Source of the DNA: Cenococcum geophilum 1.58
Lineage: Eukaryota > Ascomycota > Dothideomycetes > Gloniales > Gloniaceae
Reading direction: 5' to 3'
Assembly (NCBI GenBank): GCA_001692895.1
Contig: KV748227.1
Span: 186,001-250,000 of the forward strand
DNA length: 64,000 bases
A program made the translations under genes and the position numbers. How positions within the stretch are numbered: the stretch's first letter is position 1; each line of letters begins with the position of its first letter. The notes below the pieces were generated by a model. It did no database searches. It saw nothing but the letters and a program-made list of their open reading frames with translations, and was not told the DNA's origin. Below, in pieces: positions 45,131 through 57,200 of the stretch.

Positions 45131-46815
45131 TAATATGCTTCACTACAGCTCACCATGATCATGATTGCGTAGGAGCTTTCCGGTATCTAGTGAGTCAGGC
45201 GATCCTGAGCCGAAGAGAGTATTCCGAATTTGGTCGAACGCAATATCGAATCTTGCGCCAGCAAACCAAGCAATTCCAACCTAGGCGTAACTGTTAATAT
45301 TAGGTTGTCCCATAAGATATCAAATACTCACCATAAATGCAGAAATGATGAACAAAGTTAAGAACACAGCAATGCCCATATAGATCATGTCCCACTTAGC
45401 CTCCTCCCTCTCTGCCCTTTCCTTAGCTTCTTGCTCTGGGCTGACGATCTTTCCGCTGACAACACCACCCTTTGCTGTTTGAGAGGGGAATATTGATTCA
45501 ATGAACTGTTCAATCTAGAAGGCATTGTCAATTCATCGTCGTCGGTGAGCTGCAGTTGCAGGTTTGATTACATACCTTGCCACAAGCGATACTAATTTTG
45601 AGGAAATTCGGGTCCTTGGGGTTGTTCTTCTTGTGAATCTTACGAACATACCCCTTGAAGACGTCACAGACCATTTGGAGATTCTGAGTAGACTCTACCA
45701 TCAACTGGCAGGCCTGGCCCTTGGAGATCTTGACATTCTTCTTGAAAACATCGGGATTCCGGAAGCATACTTCTAGCGTCGCAATAGCCATTGATTGGGG
45801 AATTGCGCAGAAGTTGAAGACACTCTGATCTTTGATTCCCGCAAGATAGTAGAGGCACTCGTCAGCCCGATTGAGTGCCGTTAGGATCATCTCAGAACTA
45901 CAGCTCAAGGCGAGCTCTTGGTTTTCTGGCCTGAAGAGATCCTCAAATTTGCTGACATACTGTGACCAAATCTCCTTCGGCCAGAACCGTCGCTTATCAT
46001 CCAGGTCCTCTCGAATATCTCTGATGATGTTGACTTGCTGAAGGAATTGACCCATGGATTCCATCAGCTCGGGACGCTGGAGAAGGGCAGGGTTGGCTAG
46101 ACCACCCTCTACAAACAAGCGTGTCAGGCCTTCTCCCACAAGTCCGGCAACGTAGTGGCAGTAGAGTTCGTAATCTTTGACGGTGTTCACTCCGTTGATA
46201 TTGTGCTCCGCGTTGTTTGCATAGTCAGCCATGCCATCGCCCATCTTCTTTGTAATGTCCTTGATTATCGTCCTATAGGCCGGCTTGATCTTCTTGAGCT
46301 CCTCAATGACAACGTTGAATTGAACCAACAGCTCCCTATCCTTCTCATTGGGCCCATTTTCCGTGAAAGTCCATCCGTCCTTTTCCAGTACGTTTTGGAA
46401 GTTTCGTAGCAGAGGTTCCTTCTTTTCGAGAGGTATTGTCATGTCATCTTCGACGGTGTCCAAACCCCGCAAGATAAGGTAGAAAAGACATATCGGGACG
46501 AGGAGTTCGGGGTGGAGCTCTTTGATGACTGCGCTAAAGCTGCGGCTAGTCTTGTCGAGGAAGTAGAAGCATTTCTTGAGAGACTCGGGCTCCTTGGATT
46601 CATCTCGCTCATGGACGGGATTGTGCCACACTTTCCTGGGTCTTATTAGCGGTGCTTCGAACAGGGGCTTCAAGCCATCCCCAACGACAGCTCTGAATGC
46701 GACAGGGCCTGTAGTTGTGAATGGTGCATCCTATTACAAGCTCTTACCATTGTATAATCGACCTCAACTCCTGAACATGGACGAGATAGTACAAGTAGCC
46801 TAATAATTTGGGCAT
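45131..46815 (-). CDS. ERG9: Squalene synthase (farnesyl-diphosphate farnesyltransferase)
   Basis: Four exons: 46815-46748, 46635-45576, 45514-45332 and 45280-45131. The introns are 112, 61 and 51 bp, and the model gives 486 aa. It condenses two farnesyl diphosphates to presqualene diphosphate and reduces it with NADPH to squalene, the first committed sterol step, at the ER membrane. Evidence: [19 protein letters not shown] start; [15 protein letters not shown]; first Asp-rich motif DTVED (82-86); [17 protein letters not shown]; second motif DIRED (229-233); RRFWPKEIW; and a C-terminal membrane segment [18 protein letters not shown]. Met 46815 is the only start giving the conserved N terminus. 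The extreme C terminus is uncertain: GTGAGC at 45152-45147 could be another donor. Confidence 0.95.
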
Positions 46816-48533
46816 GATGAAGATGTCTTTAATGGTCAATTGACGACGTTGAGGGTTTTCTGGAAGGGTAGATTTGCGTGAGCACTATCAACTTGTCAGT
46901 ATCTCACAATGAGCGCCCCAGCAGTGTTGAAAAGGAGTTTGCACAAGCCGAATGCTTGCGGGCGCTGACAGGTGTTATTCAAAGTCCGGACGGAGAGCAG
47001 TTGATGCTTTCTCCGCAGAATGTTTTCTGAGGTTAGCGCTGATCGGTTATTTTCCGTAATCTCGCTGTCTCGCTCATGATTAACGCGACTACTATGCAAA
47101 GACGGGAAATCCGGTGGATGAATAATGAAGAAGCGCTTCTCAGGGTCAGCCGTGAATCGTGAGCGGATTTCACGACCGCGGGATGAAAGGTTTTGTGCCA
47201 CCGGCATTGGTTCTTTCTCCGTGTCAAACCTCCGCTATTACCGGACCTGCATGCCTAATGACCGGCCTTCTTCCTCACTTCATCTCCAAGGCCAAGCCAC
47301 CTCGGGTTATTTAGGTGGGTATACTTTCATCTCTCCATAGATTTGTCGGTTCTCATTCCGTTCATCAGAGCCTACAACTTAGTTTCATCGTCGCGTGTTG
47401 ATTTTTATGTCGCACGTTCCAACTTCTAAAAGTGGCTGAGTCGTGGCCATCTCTAAAGACTCCCTTCCGGATAAATACAAAGATACATATAACATCTCTC
47501 CAAAGTCTGCCTTCGGAAATCGAATGGATCGCCCACTCACTTCAGCACTTCCTTTCCTGCAAATCAGTTTAATCCAACTAACTCATCAGTTTAAACCGCA
47601 ACCTCGTAGAGAGTTCCAAATTCATTCCTAAACTTAACGAACCCGATGCTGCCTATCGTCTATAAGCAAAACCCTAAAACCCTCGGCCGAATCACTCCCA
47701 ACGAAGCATTAGCTGCTATAAAAGCGCTTTGCGCCTTTTCCCAAACCTTCGCGTTGACAATGGTCGATCCGTTTCCCTCCATCCGCAAGACCGATGCCAG
47801 CTCTAGCGAGCGTTGAGGGATTCTTCTGCTATGTCTAAAGTTGGCCGGGGATCAAAGTGCGCTTGCCAAGGCGGAGTGTCATCGTCTCCTAATCGTTGAA
47901 CGAGAAATTTATTCCAGTGCCACTGGCGAAATGAAGCTCAATATGACATGGTGTGTCTATAATGTTACAGCAACAAATCATTTGCCCTGTAACCAAATCG
48001 AGGTCGGTCTCGCCGCTGTTTCTGGAATCCGCTGGCTGCATTTCCTGTGCGAGCTGCATTACTGCTTCGACGAAGACGTCAACATATCTGACGGAAATAC
48101 ATTCTCCAGATATGGTAGCAATTCTAACTCCCTGAATGTCTAGGCCAAGTATTGGACCTCCTGGCACCAGCGTTAGCAGCTCTGCACTAGGCCTTCACAT
48201 TCTTTCTGTAAATAGGTCACAGCACGCTAGCGTATCAAGCAGCATTCAGAATATACAGTGATACATGTCATTTTGGAGTGGTGCGGCCACGATGAATATT
48301 GACAAGTTCAAAAGCTCATTGAGCACGAAATATTCCTGTCTTCAAGATTTTTAATACTGTGGCTCTGTTCCCGCGCTCCTTCTGCGTCATAATAGCAAGG
48401 TCCCAAAAAGCTGAGAATCTACACATTAAAAAAAGGACGTAGCGGACTAATCGACGTGAAGAGGATGAAATCTTTCCTAAGATGATCAAAGAATAGCTTC
48501 CCGCATCCAGTCAATTTCGTAAGAGAAGCGCGT
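46816..48533. other. Intergenic region, 1.7 kb
   Basis: Upstream of ERG9 (its promoter is expected within 46816-47400) and downstream of the HET-domain gene. Small open frames (for example 46896-47207 minus, 47443-47631 plus, 47889-48167 minus) show no recognisable domain, signal peptide or supporting splice structure. I saw no repeat or RNA gene. Confidence 0.45.
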
Positions 48534-51408
48534 TTACACTAAATTATAAATAGTCATGGGACTACGCATAAATTTCCACATCCCGCGCACCATCCTTTTG
48601 CTCTTTAGTGTCTCGGATATTTTCCGGCCGTGAGCTTCTTCGTTTTCGGCATCATTTTGTTGAAAAATTGGCTCTACCACCCAAGATATGCTCATGCTCC
48701 GGGTTTCAGAACGGGGTATCGTTTCGCAATGTTGATTAAATGGTGTAAGGACAAGTTCCTGTCCGGAAGCATCTCCATCGATGTCAAAAATAGCGCGCTG
48801 GTGCCCTGAGGGCTCATCAGAAGTCTCTGGGCGGGAACAGAGTTCAGCAAAATACGCAAAAGCCTCTGGCGTGATACCACTGGAGCCACCGTTGACTTCG
48901 TCCCCTTTGTTAACGTTAGCATCGTTTTCTCTGGATTGGATATTTTCAACCGCAAGTCGTATCAAAGAAGCCACTAATTGTTGGTCTAAGTGACTCTGCG
49001 TTCTTGACTCTGCATCAATAGAACTCCGCTTATCCTCGACCTTCTCTTTGGCTCCGGAACACCGAGTAGTAGGCATATTGTATTCGTTCTCAGAGGAGGT
49101 CTGCACCAGCCGGCCAAGCCAGAGACCTCCTTGATCCATAACCCTATCAATGAACCAATAATGATAGAAGACTCCATCTCTGCCTCGTCCGAGATCAAAC
49201 ATGTTTTGGCACTCTTCGACTCCCAGTCCCTCTGGGAAGTCGAGGACCGATTCAATCATATCATCGGAAAGTCCTTTTCCAGTCGGTCTCCAGTGACTGT
49301 AGAGTATGGATTGCCATATGGCATCTGCAATCTCTATCTGCCTGCTGGCTTGAAGCTCGATCAAGATGTCGAAAGAGATGTGGGTCATAGCGAGCCATTG
49401 CTCCCTCGTACTCTCCTTTGATACGTTGTTGAACCGGCCCTCTTTTGCCAACTTTGGCCCTCCATCCGTACAAACTTTACTCATATGCTTCAGCCTAGAC
49501 CAGGCCTCTCCATAGTTTTCTTTAATTGTATTTAAATCAATAAACTCGTCGATTTTCCACAAGAGACCTGGAAATGAGAAGCCCCGATTTGAGATCTGGT
49601 ACGATACTGTGTTGTTCTGGCCTACCGTTACCCCGGTAGGATTTAAAACGTCGGCTGCAATGTTATTGAGCCATTTGACGTTGCCAGGAACCCAGCTAAA
49701 GTCCAAACTCTCATAAATGCGTGCTGCTTCTAATTAGTCAGTCATGATACTCAATATGCCGGATAACACATGCAGGCTGACCTACCAGGATCTAATTCCT
49801 GAGGCAGACGATACACCTCCGGTAAGAGCAGTGAGAAATCTCCATTGATTAGGGAAAGCATCAAAACGCAGGTGCTCAGGCGATGCTGAGTTTTCTCAAG
49901 CTTGACCGTATCGAGCCGCAAGCGGTAGTTGCATAAGTTAGCAATGATTGCCAATCTATCCGCTGTGAGACTATTATTCCGGCCTTTCAAGAAAGACAAG
50001 GCTACGGCAGCATTGCAAGTCCGTCTCGGCTTGAAGTCTTCAACGCCGAAGTTGACAATCGTTGATGGCCTCATTCTTGGGTGAAACCATGGAAGTCGGT
50101 CCAAAGTTAACTCCCAGTCTTTAAGCTTAATAGCTGGGTATTCTTGTGGCCTTTCGTTAAAGAAGGCTACAGACTCTGAAATACATCTGTCCAGAAGGTC
50201 CAATCGGATTGCAACGTCTGTGAAAGACATGTTATGGCAGATCAGACTCCAACCTTCGGTGGCTACATCTTTGGCTCGGGGGAAAAGTAGAATCATATTG
50301 CCACTCGAGGCAAAGGCTTCTTGTAGCACCCATGCGCGTGTGTTCCAGCGATCATTTGTAATCATGCTCAGGACTTCAGCAAGACTTTTCAAGTGCATAA
50401 CTCCGAACGTCTTCAAAGGCCTTGGGCCATGGGCCCGTAAAGAATCTCCGACACGCCATTCGAAGAATAGTGACAGGGCGTCTAAATGGCGTTGTTGATC
50501 GAAGATAGTTCGGAACAATCCAATAGATGTATGTGCTCTGAGGTATACCACGTCCATAGCTTGAACGCCAAGTTCCTTCTCCTCCTCGTTATCCTGTTCG
50601 ATACACTCCTTTGGGGTCCATTAGTAGACTTAAAATCATGGGATTAGCTCATTGAACAGAATCTATACCTGATCAATCCATATCTAAAGGAACAGAGTTA
50701 ATAGCTCGCTCTATAAATAAGATATCACGGCGACTGACTGACCATTCGAAATCCGTTTTGGACAGCAAAATCCACTGCTCGATCAATAATATCCTTCGGA
50801 CCTCTGATCGGTCTGATAGTCAAATCTTCCTCGAGGACAAGATAGGGTGGATCCTCTGAACTGCCCTTAGCTTGAGCATCTTCGTTAGGCCAGCAATAAG
50901 ACACTGCAACAAAATGCGTGCATGTAGATAGATCTGATGGTTTCGTGGTCTTGGGTTGAAGCCTCCTCATCCGGAATCTCGTGACTTTGCCTTGATTAGG
51001 AAAAAGAGGTATGTGCAAACATTCCTTGCAAGAGCGCGCTTCGACGTGGACACAAGGGCGTGAACTCCCCTGAAGTTGGTTTTCTCTAGCTTCTAAGGAG
51101 GATGGGAATTTGGAAAGATGGGAGGCATACAGCTGCTCATCCGCAGGCGGAATCCGCAAGTCGCACCGACTGCATTGTTCTTTCACCGATAATCCTCCAC
51201 TATCAGACTCAACTATATCCCCATGCCAAGCTGCATCTCGGCCATCATCAAAGGTGAGAAATCGGGAGTTTCTTGCCCATTGAGTAGCATGTGTTCGAGT
51301 GGTACGGTATTGAAGTATCGATTCCGCATGTAAAGAGAGCTTAAAATGGCTCGAGCCGGACCAGTCCCCTTTGAGATCATCTATCATGGTAACAACGGAA
51401 TATTGCAC
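48534..51408 (-). CDS. HET-domain (heterokaryon incompatibility-type) protein
   Basis: Four exons: 51408-50743, a 15-nt microexon 50683-50669, 50608-49786 and 49729-48534. Introns are GT-AG, 53-60 bp, and the predicted protein is 899 aa. HET-domain (PF06985) blocks: HFVAVSYCWPN (165-175), IWIDQECIEQDN (223-234, spanning the microexon) and DVVYLRAHTSIGLF; then RWNTRAWVLQEAF. The remaining C-terminal 500 residues have no domain I know. HET proteins trigger or regulate programmed cell death after fusion of unlike hyphae; many paralogues have unknown roles. An N-terminal Cys-containing patch (CSRCDLRIPP, CKECLHIPL) is seen. It is divergently oriented to the disrupted reductase, which starts 469 bp away. 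The start could also be Met 8. Confidence 0.88.
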
Positions 51409-51877
51409 GACTGAAGATGCATCGGGGATTCTAAGTGGATAGAAGTGTAACTAGAAGCAGTGAACGATCACTATTAACTCCATGAACTACTTCTAAATGC
51501 AGTAAAGGTATCATATGTCAAAATGTGTACGGAAGAGCTCCTGACTATCGGCATGATGAACCTGCCAAACCTATGCCAAGAGGCCTAGTGGTGCGCTGTA
51601 TCTCTTGTCTCAGACGTGCAGATCAATTTGCCAATAGGACGAGAGGAGTTTGAATTTAGCCTCACCAAAGGCCTAGCCACGAGATTGAAAAGAAAATATC
51701 GAGCCGATTTCAAGGTTTGTCCCGCATTTGACAGGCGCACAAGATGACAAAGCGTATCACTAAGCAAGGAAGACGAACATTCCTGTATTTCCGACTGCTA
51801 CATATTTTTTTCTGATTCTTATCAATTATTTCTTTAGAACCTAAGTAACCCACCAGAAAATATCCTCAGTATCAAAC
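51409..51877. other. Divergent intergenic region between HET gene and reductase
   Basis: 469 bp shared upstream region. A 60-codon minus-strand frame (51585-51767) has no recognisable domain. Promoter elements are not individually identifiable. Confidence 0.5.
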
Positions 51878-52521
51878 ATGTCTCCAAAGGTCTTTTTGAC
51901 GGGTGCAAATGGCTTTGTTGCGTCTCATGTGCTCTCTGGACTAGTCGGAGTATGTCATGCTCTTAGTTACAATACTCTCTACGAGCTCTACCATCCCTGG
52001 CTTACATGGCATAGCGGGACTATCAAGTAGTCGCTAGTGTAAGGTCTGAACAAAAAGCCCAAGAAGTCTTGAATCTTCACCCCTCTTGGAAATCGAATGT
52101 GTCATTCATCTATATTCCAGATGTTGCTGCACATGATGCTTTCAATAAGGTTTTTGAGAACCAGGAAAGCGGATTTGACTACGTCATACATACTGCATCT
52201 CCTGTTAATTTTAGCGTGAAAGATCTTCAAACGGAGCTGATAGATCCTGCGGTGCACGGGTATTTCTGCTAGTTCACCACCCCACTTATAGACATATGAC
52301 TGATAATCTTTCTAGAACCACCAACCTCATCTGGGAGGCAATAGCATAAAGCGCTTCGTATTACTCGGCAGCGCAGTGGCTGTTCTAAACTCGTTCGAAG
52401 ATCTTAGTCGAGCTGGCAAAGATTATACGGAAGAGGACTGGAACCCGGTATCCCTTAACCCGTCGGGGTCCTACGAGTAGGTGGTCTGTGCGCGAACACC
52501 AGACTCAAGACTACGCGTGCT

Positions 52522-52707
52522 CTATCCCTTGCAACGGTAGCGTCCTACGAGAATTGGACCGTGCGCGGAACACCAAAAACCAGAACCGAAAGTACGCGTA
52601 TTTTCCATCAAGGAGCCTTGATGGAAAATACGCGTACTTTCGGTTCTGGTTTTTGGTGTTCCGCGCACGGTCCAATTCTCGTAGGACGCTACCGTTGCAA
52701 GGGATAG
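52522..52707. repeat. Perfect inverted repeat, 92-bp arms, 2-bp spacer
   Basis: Arms 52522-52613 and 52616-52707 are exactly complementary around AG (52614-52615). Outer ends are CTATCCCTTGCAACGG / CCGTTGCAAGGGATAG. Each arm holds GTCCTACGAGAATTGGACC and GTGCGCGGAACACC, a diverged copy of the transposon's left end at 52467-52500. It looks like two transposon termini joined head to head (foldback/MITE-like) at an inversion breakpoint. The 75-codon plus-strand frame here simply reads through both arms. Confidence 0.9.
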
Positions 52708-52708
52708 G

Positions 52709-53120
52709 TGTCTAAATCCTTCTAGTAATCCTTAATGCATAATTCTATGGTAATGCCTATATGAATAAGCACACCAAAGTACGCGTACAGTTTCTCCTTA
52801 TATGTTGGCTGCCATAGGCGCGCATGCTCCGTTTCCTTATACGACAGATAAAGCTCCGTGTGCTTATTTATCCACTCCACAAGCTTATTTATAATATCCT
52901 CTATAAAGAATAAGCTAAATAGCTTATAAGGATCATGCTGATCAACGTCTGAGGGGAGGTTTAGTGAGCCATGGTCGTCCCAATTATTAATATGGAGAGG
53001 TTCGAAATGGGGCAGCGGCCAGGGCTTTAGGGGGGGTGTTTTCGCCGTCTTATTTAGTNGAACGTTATACTAAGTCTTCTGAACAAGGTCGGCATTAATT
53101 CTAGCGCGATTGCGAGGCAT
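52709..53120 (-). pseudogene. piggyBac transposase N-terminal fragment (inverted)
   Basis: Minus-strand translation from the ATG at 53120-53118: MPRNRARINADLVQKT, a stop, KTPPLKPWPLPHFEPLHI, DVDQHDPYKLFSLFF, IINKLVEWINKHTELY, KLYAYFGVLIHIGITI and KDLDT at the end. This matches the N-terminal region of fungal piggyBac-like (DDE_Tnp_1_7) transposases. It runs opposite to the rest of the gene and ends exactly at the palindrome. Confidence 0.75.
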
Positions 53121-54010
53121 GGTGGTGGTGTAATTAATGGTTAAATTCTATAGCACGGAGCATATTATTAAAAAGTACATTACTACTATAGCCAAAGGAT
53201 AATATAGCACCTAAATCTACATTTAATCGAGTTAACAAGCTTACTGAACATATTCGGCTAACCTATAGAAAGCTTTACACGCCTAGAACACACCTTACCG
53301 TCAACAAGACAATTCAACGCTTTATAGGCCGTGTACCTAAGATTATCAATATTCCATCTAAACCTGCACTAGAAGGCTTTAAGATATGGATTTTAGCGAA
53401 TAAGGGCTATATATTGGACTTTATGTAGCACGCCAAAGGTAATAAGAAGGGCCTAGTTAATTTAGATGAGTCTTTTATTAATAAAGGCTTTTTAAAGACG
53501 CAGGCGGTAGTTCTTAATTTACTTTTATAAAAAGACACCAAAATAGACAAACGCCTCTACCTACCCGGAAAGCACGTTGTTTGGCTTAATAATCTATTTA
53601 TAAGCGTTAAGCTTCTTAGACGACTATAAGGCCTTAATATTAGAGGCGTAGGAACCGTTTAAACAACTAAAACATAACGTAAGGAGCAGGGGGACCTTAA
53701 AGGCGATATTAAGATAGTTGCAACTATAAAAGAAAAAAAGAAAAAGAAGGTGTCTATTAAGCAAATTAGCCAGAGGCTTGCAGAGCTTAAATTAACCCAT
53801 ACGGCTTAAATTCCATAGGGAGAATTATATAGCGAGCTTTCTAAAGACGGCTAGGTAATGGAGTTTGCTTAAAAAGATGCCAATGTGGTGCTTTTTATAA
53901 GTACTGTTAACGACGGTAAGCTAAACGCCTCTATAATAAGGCTTAAAAGCTAATAACGTTATATATCGCCAGGTTAATAGAAGATTAAGGACTTACGAAA
54001 ATAACTTACC

Positions 54011-54211
54011 TGTTACGGCATTGGCAGAACTTGGTAGAACTTCGCGGTTACGTGACTAGAGGACTGTATAAAAGAACCCTACTTCAACCGGCGCTGCTCT
54101 TCTTCTCCTTTCCTTTCTCTAGCTTTAGATCCTCGTTTATAAACTACTAATCATACAGGCTTACGCGTCCCTCTTGCCGTACTCGTGCCTTAATTAACTA
54201 AGTCGCTAACA
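54011..54211 (+). repeat. 5' LTR of the second-family Gypsy element
   Basis: 201 bp, TGTTACGGCATTGGCAG start, TATAAAAG at about 54068, CTAACA end. Most mismatches against the 3' LTR are A/T here. Confidence 0.88.
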
Positions 54212-54299
54212 TTATCTAAAGCTTAACTACCCTTTCTTCCTAAGAAGGAACTTAAATATATTTATAGACCATAAACTAGAATAGAACATAGAATTAAAC

Positions 54300-57200
54300 C
54301 TAAAGAATATTACTAGAACTAGAAGAATAGAAAAGAATAATAAGACCTATAGAATACGCACAGACTAAAACCCCTGCAGAATCCTACTGGAGGTTACCCT
54401 AACAACTATACTACAATGCTAAGAAATATAGCAGCTGGCAAAGCAGCCGTAGGACCCTTAAATACCTCCGATAGTGAAATAGCAACTAACTTAAACTTCT
54501 AAGTAGAGCTTATAGTAGCTAATGCCGAAATTAAACGACTTTAAGAGCTGCTTAAAGCTAGAGAACCCCCTACGCCTAGTAAGGAATTATTAGACACCTA
54601 AAGACTTACTACGGTCTTTAAGGCTCTAGCCTAACGTACAGCATTAGCATTATCGCGGTCCATAAAGGTTGTGGACCCCCCGTTGCTTACAGATAAAACT
54701 AACCCTATATTTAATAATTAGAAGCTTTAATTATAGAATAAGCTCGAAGTTAATGCAGACTACTTCCCTACTACTTAGGCTAAAATAGCCTACGTCTTTA
54801 GCCGTACCGGTGGGGATATATAGACGTACCTATGTCCGCGGTACGTATAGGACTTAGTAAAGCCCTTCCTCTCTAAAAAAGAGATAATTATCTACCTATC
54901 TTCTATTTATAAGAACCCCTTTAAAGTATAGAACGCCCGACTTAATTATAAAAGCCTAAATATAAAAACGACAGAGACCTTCTTAGCCTTTTAGACCCGC
55001 TTTCTGCACCTAGCCAGCCAGGCTTAAATTCCTTAGGAAGATTTAATATTAGACCTATTTAACAAGCTTACCCTAGACCTACAGCGAGCCGTACTGCTAG
55101 TTTTTACTACTGTATAGACGCTAAAGGAACTTATAGACTAGTGCTTAGCTATTAACTAAGGCCTTTACCGAATTAAGGTATATGCCGAACGGTATAAAGC
55201 TAGAAACCCTTTAAATTAGACTATAAGCAATATAAAAACGGCCCGTAATACCCCGGCATAATTAGCAACCCCTATAGCACTACCTGTATAGCCTACCGCC
55301 AATTTAGCAGCTAGCCGTGCGGCTAGCCCTACTATAGGTCTGGCAAATGCTCGGCCTATATATAGCAACCCCTATATATAGGCCCTTAGTAATTAAGGAG
55401 CTTACTTCTCTTATAAACAGAAAGGTTATTATATAAAGGATTACCTAATAAACGCGAAAGTGGACGAGGTTCTATTAATCTAGAAGAATAGCGCGGAGTT
55501 AGAAAAAGAGGAACCTTAAAGGAAAACTCCTCTTTAGGGTTAAAAGGGATTAACATATCAGATATTAATTTGGGTTAGCTAGTTAGTAAAAAAAGCTATA
55601 CTATCCCTTATACTTTATTCCGCAATAAATACTAAGTTTTAACCTCTGCTTTAGCTAACTCTAGAGTAAATGCCTTTACTTTAATAGACACCTAGTATAC
55701 CGTAAAGCTAGCTAACTTTCTAAATATACCTATTAAAGAACTACCTAAACTAATTCCTATCTGTGGGTATAATAGGCGGATAGGACTACCTATTACAACT
55801 ATCTTGCGGATTTACCTCTGTGTTAACGGATAAAGGTAGTATAACGCCCCCTTCTTTATTACGGACCTAGGTAGCTATAATATAATCTTAGGGCAAAAAT
55901 AGCTAGCCTATTTAGGCTTATAGCTTAATATACGGAGTAAACGGCTTACCTAGCCTAAAACCCTACCCCTAACCCCTTCCTTTATAAAAGAAATCAGCAT
56001 TATAATAGAAAACCTTATACGGCCCTAGATTAATACTATTTACTAGGCCGATGCTATACGTAGGGACTAGGCCTTTAAGAAAGATATATAGCTTAATTTA
56101 TAATGGATCCGTATACTATATCGCCCCTAAACTACCTATATTACACCACCCGCATTAAAAACCTAGAAAGTTAATAGTAACCTAAAAAAGCCCCCTATAG
56201 AGAGCTTAGGCCCTATACAGCTACAAAGAACAATAAGGGATGTTAAATATTATACTAAACTAATAAATTGGAGGGATAACCTATAAAAGATAGAATAGGA
56301 GCTAAGAAAGATTATAAACCCTAAACTATAAAATACGGTCCGGAAAACGGCTATAAGAAAACTAGCGGACCTCCTACTAGTTAATATCTACTGTATTAGT
56401 GCTATAGGATTCTACCAGAACTTAGTTTAGCTTAATACCATCGCCTTTATAACAAGCTTATACAAAATTAATTAAATAATTAAGGAAAAGGGAAATAAGC
56501 TTAGTGGATAAGAAAGCGAGCTTATAGATAAGAAACTAGTAAAATAAAAGCTACCCTATTAATACTAGAAATTTAAGGATATATTCTCTAAAGCAGCGTT
56601 TAATATACTTTTACCTTACTAACTATATAATTATAAGATTAAGATTAAGTAGGGCAAAGAAAATACCCTTAGCTTTAGCCCCCTCTATAAGCAGTCTATT
56701 ACCAAATTATAGGCTATAAAGTAGTATCTTATCAATAACCTAAATAAGGGCTTTATTAAGCCTAGCTAAGCCCCTTTTATCTTACCTATTCTCTTTATTA
56801 AAAAGCTAAATAGAGGACTCCGCTTCTATATTAACTACTATAAGCTAAATAATATAACCCGCGAGGATCGCTATCTGCTACCCCTACTTAATAAAACTCT
56901 AACCTAAATAAGTAGAGCTAAGGTCTTTATAAAGCTTAATATCCGCTAGGCCTTCTACCAAATTAGAATAAACCCTAGGTTTAAAATTTTTACTATATTT
57001 CGGACCTATTACGGAACGTATAAATATAAAGTGCTCCCTTTTAGACTAACTAACGGACTAGCTATATACCAGCGGTATATAAACAATATACTCTTTAACT
57101 ACCTTAACAATTTCTATACGGCCTATTTAGATAATATTATAATCTACTCTAAAAACAAGCTAGAATATAAGGAGCATATCTATAAAGTCCTATAACGGCT

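Noticed and set aside
47889-48167. 92-codon minus-strand frame between ERG9 and the HET gene
   Set aside because: No recognisable motif, and an overlapping plus-strand frame of similar length. Indistinguishable from chance in normal-GC DNA.
35375-51408. Biosynthetic gene cluster around ERG9
   Set aside because: Neighbours are eIF4E, a J-protein, a HET protein and a secreted protein. No oxidase, transferase, regulator or transporter typical of a terpenoid cluster is present.
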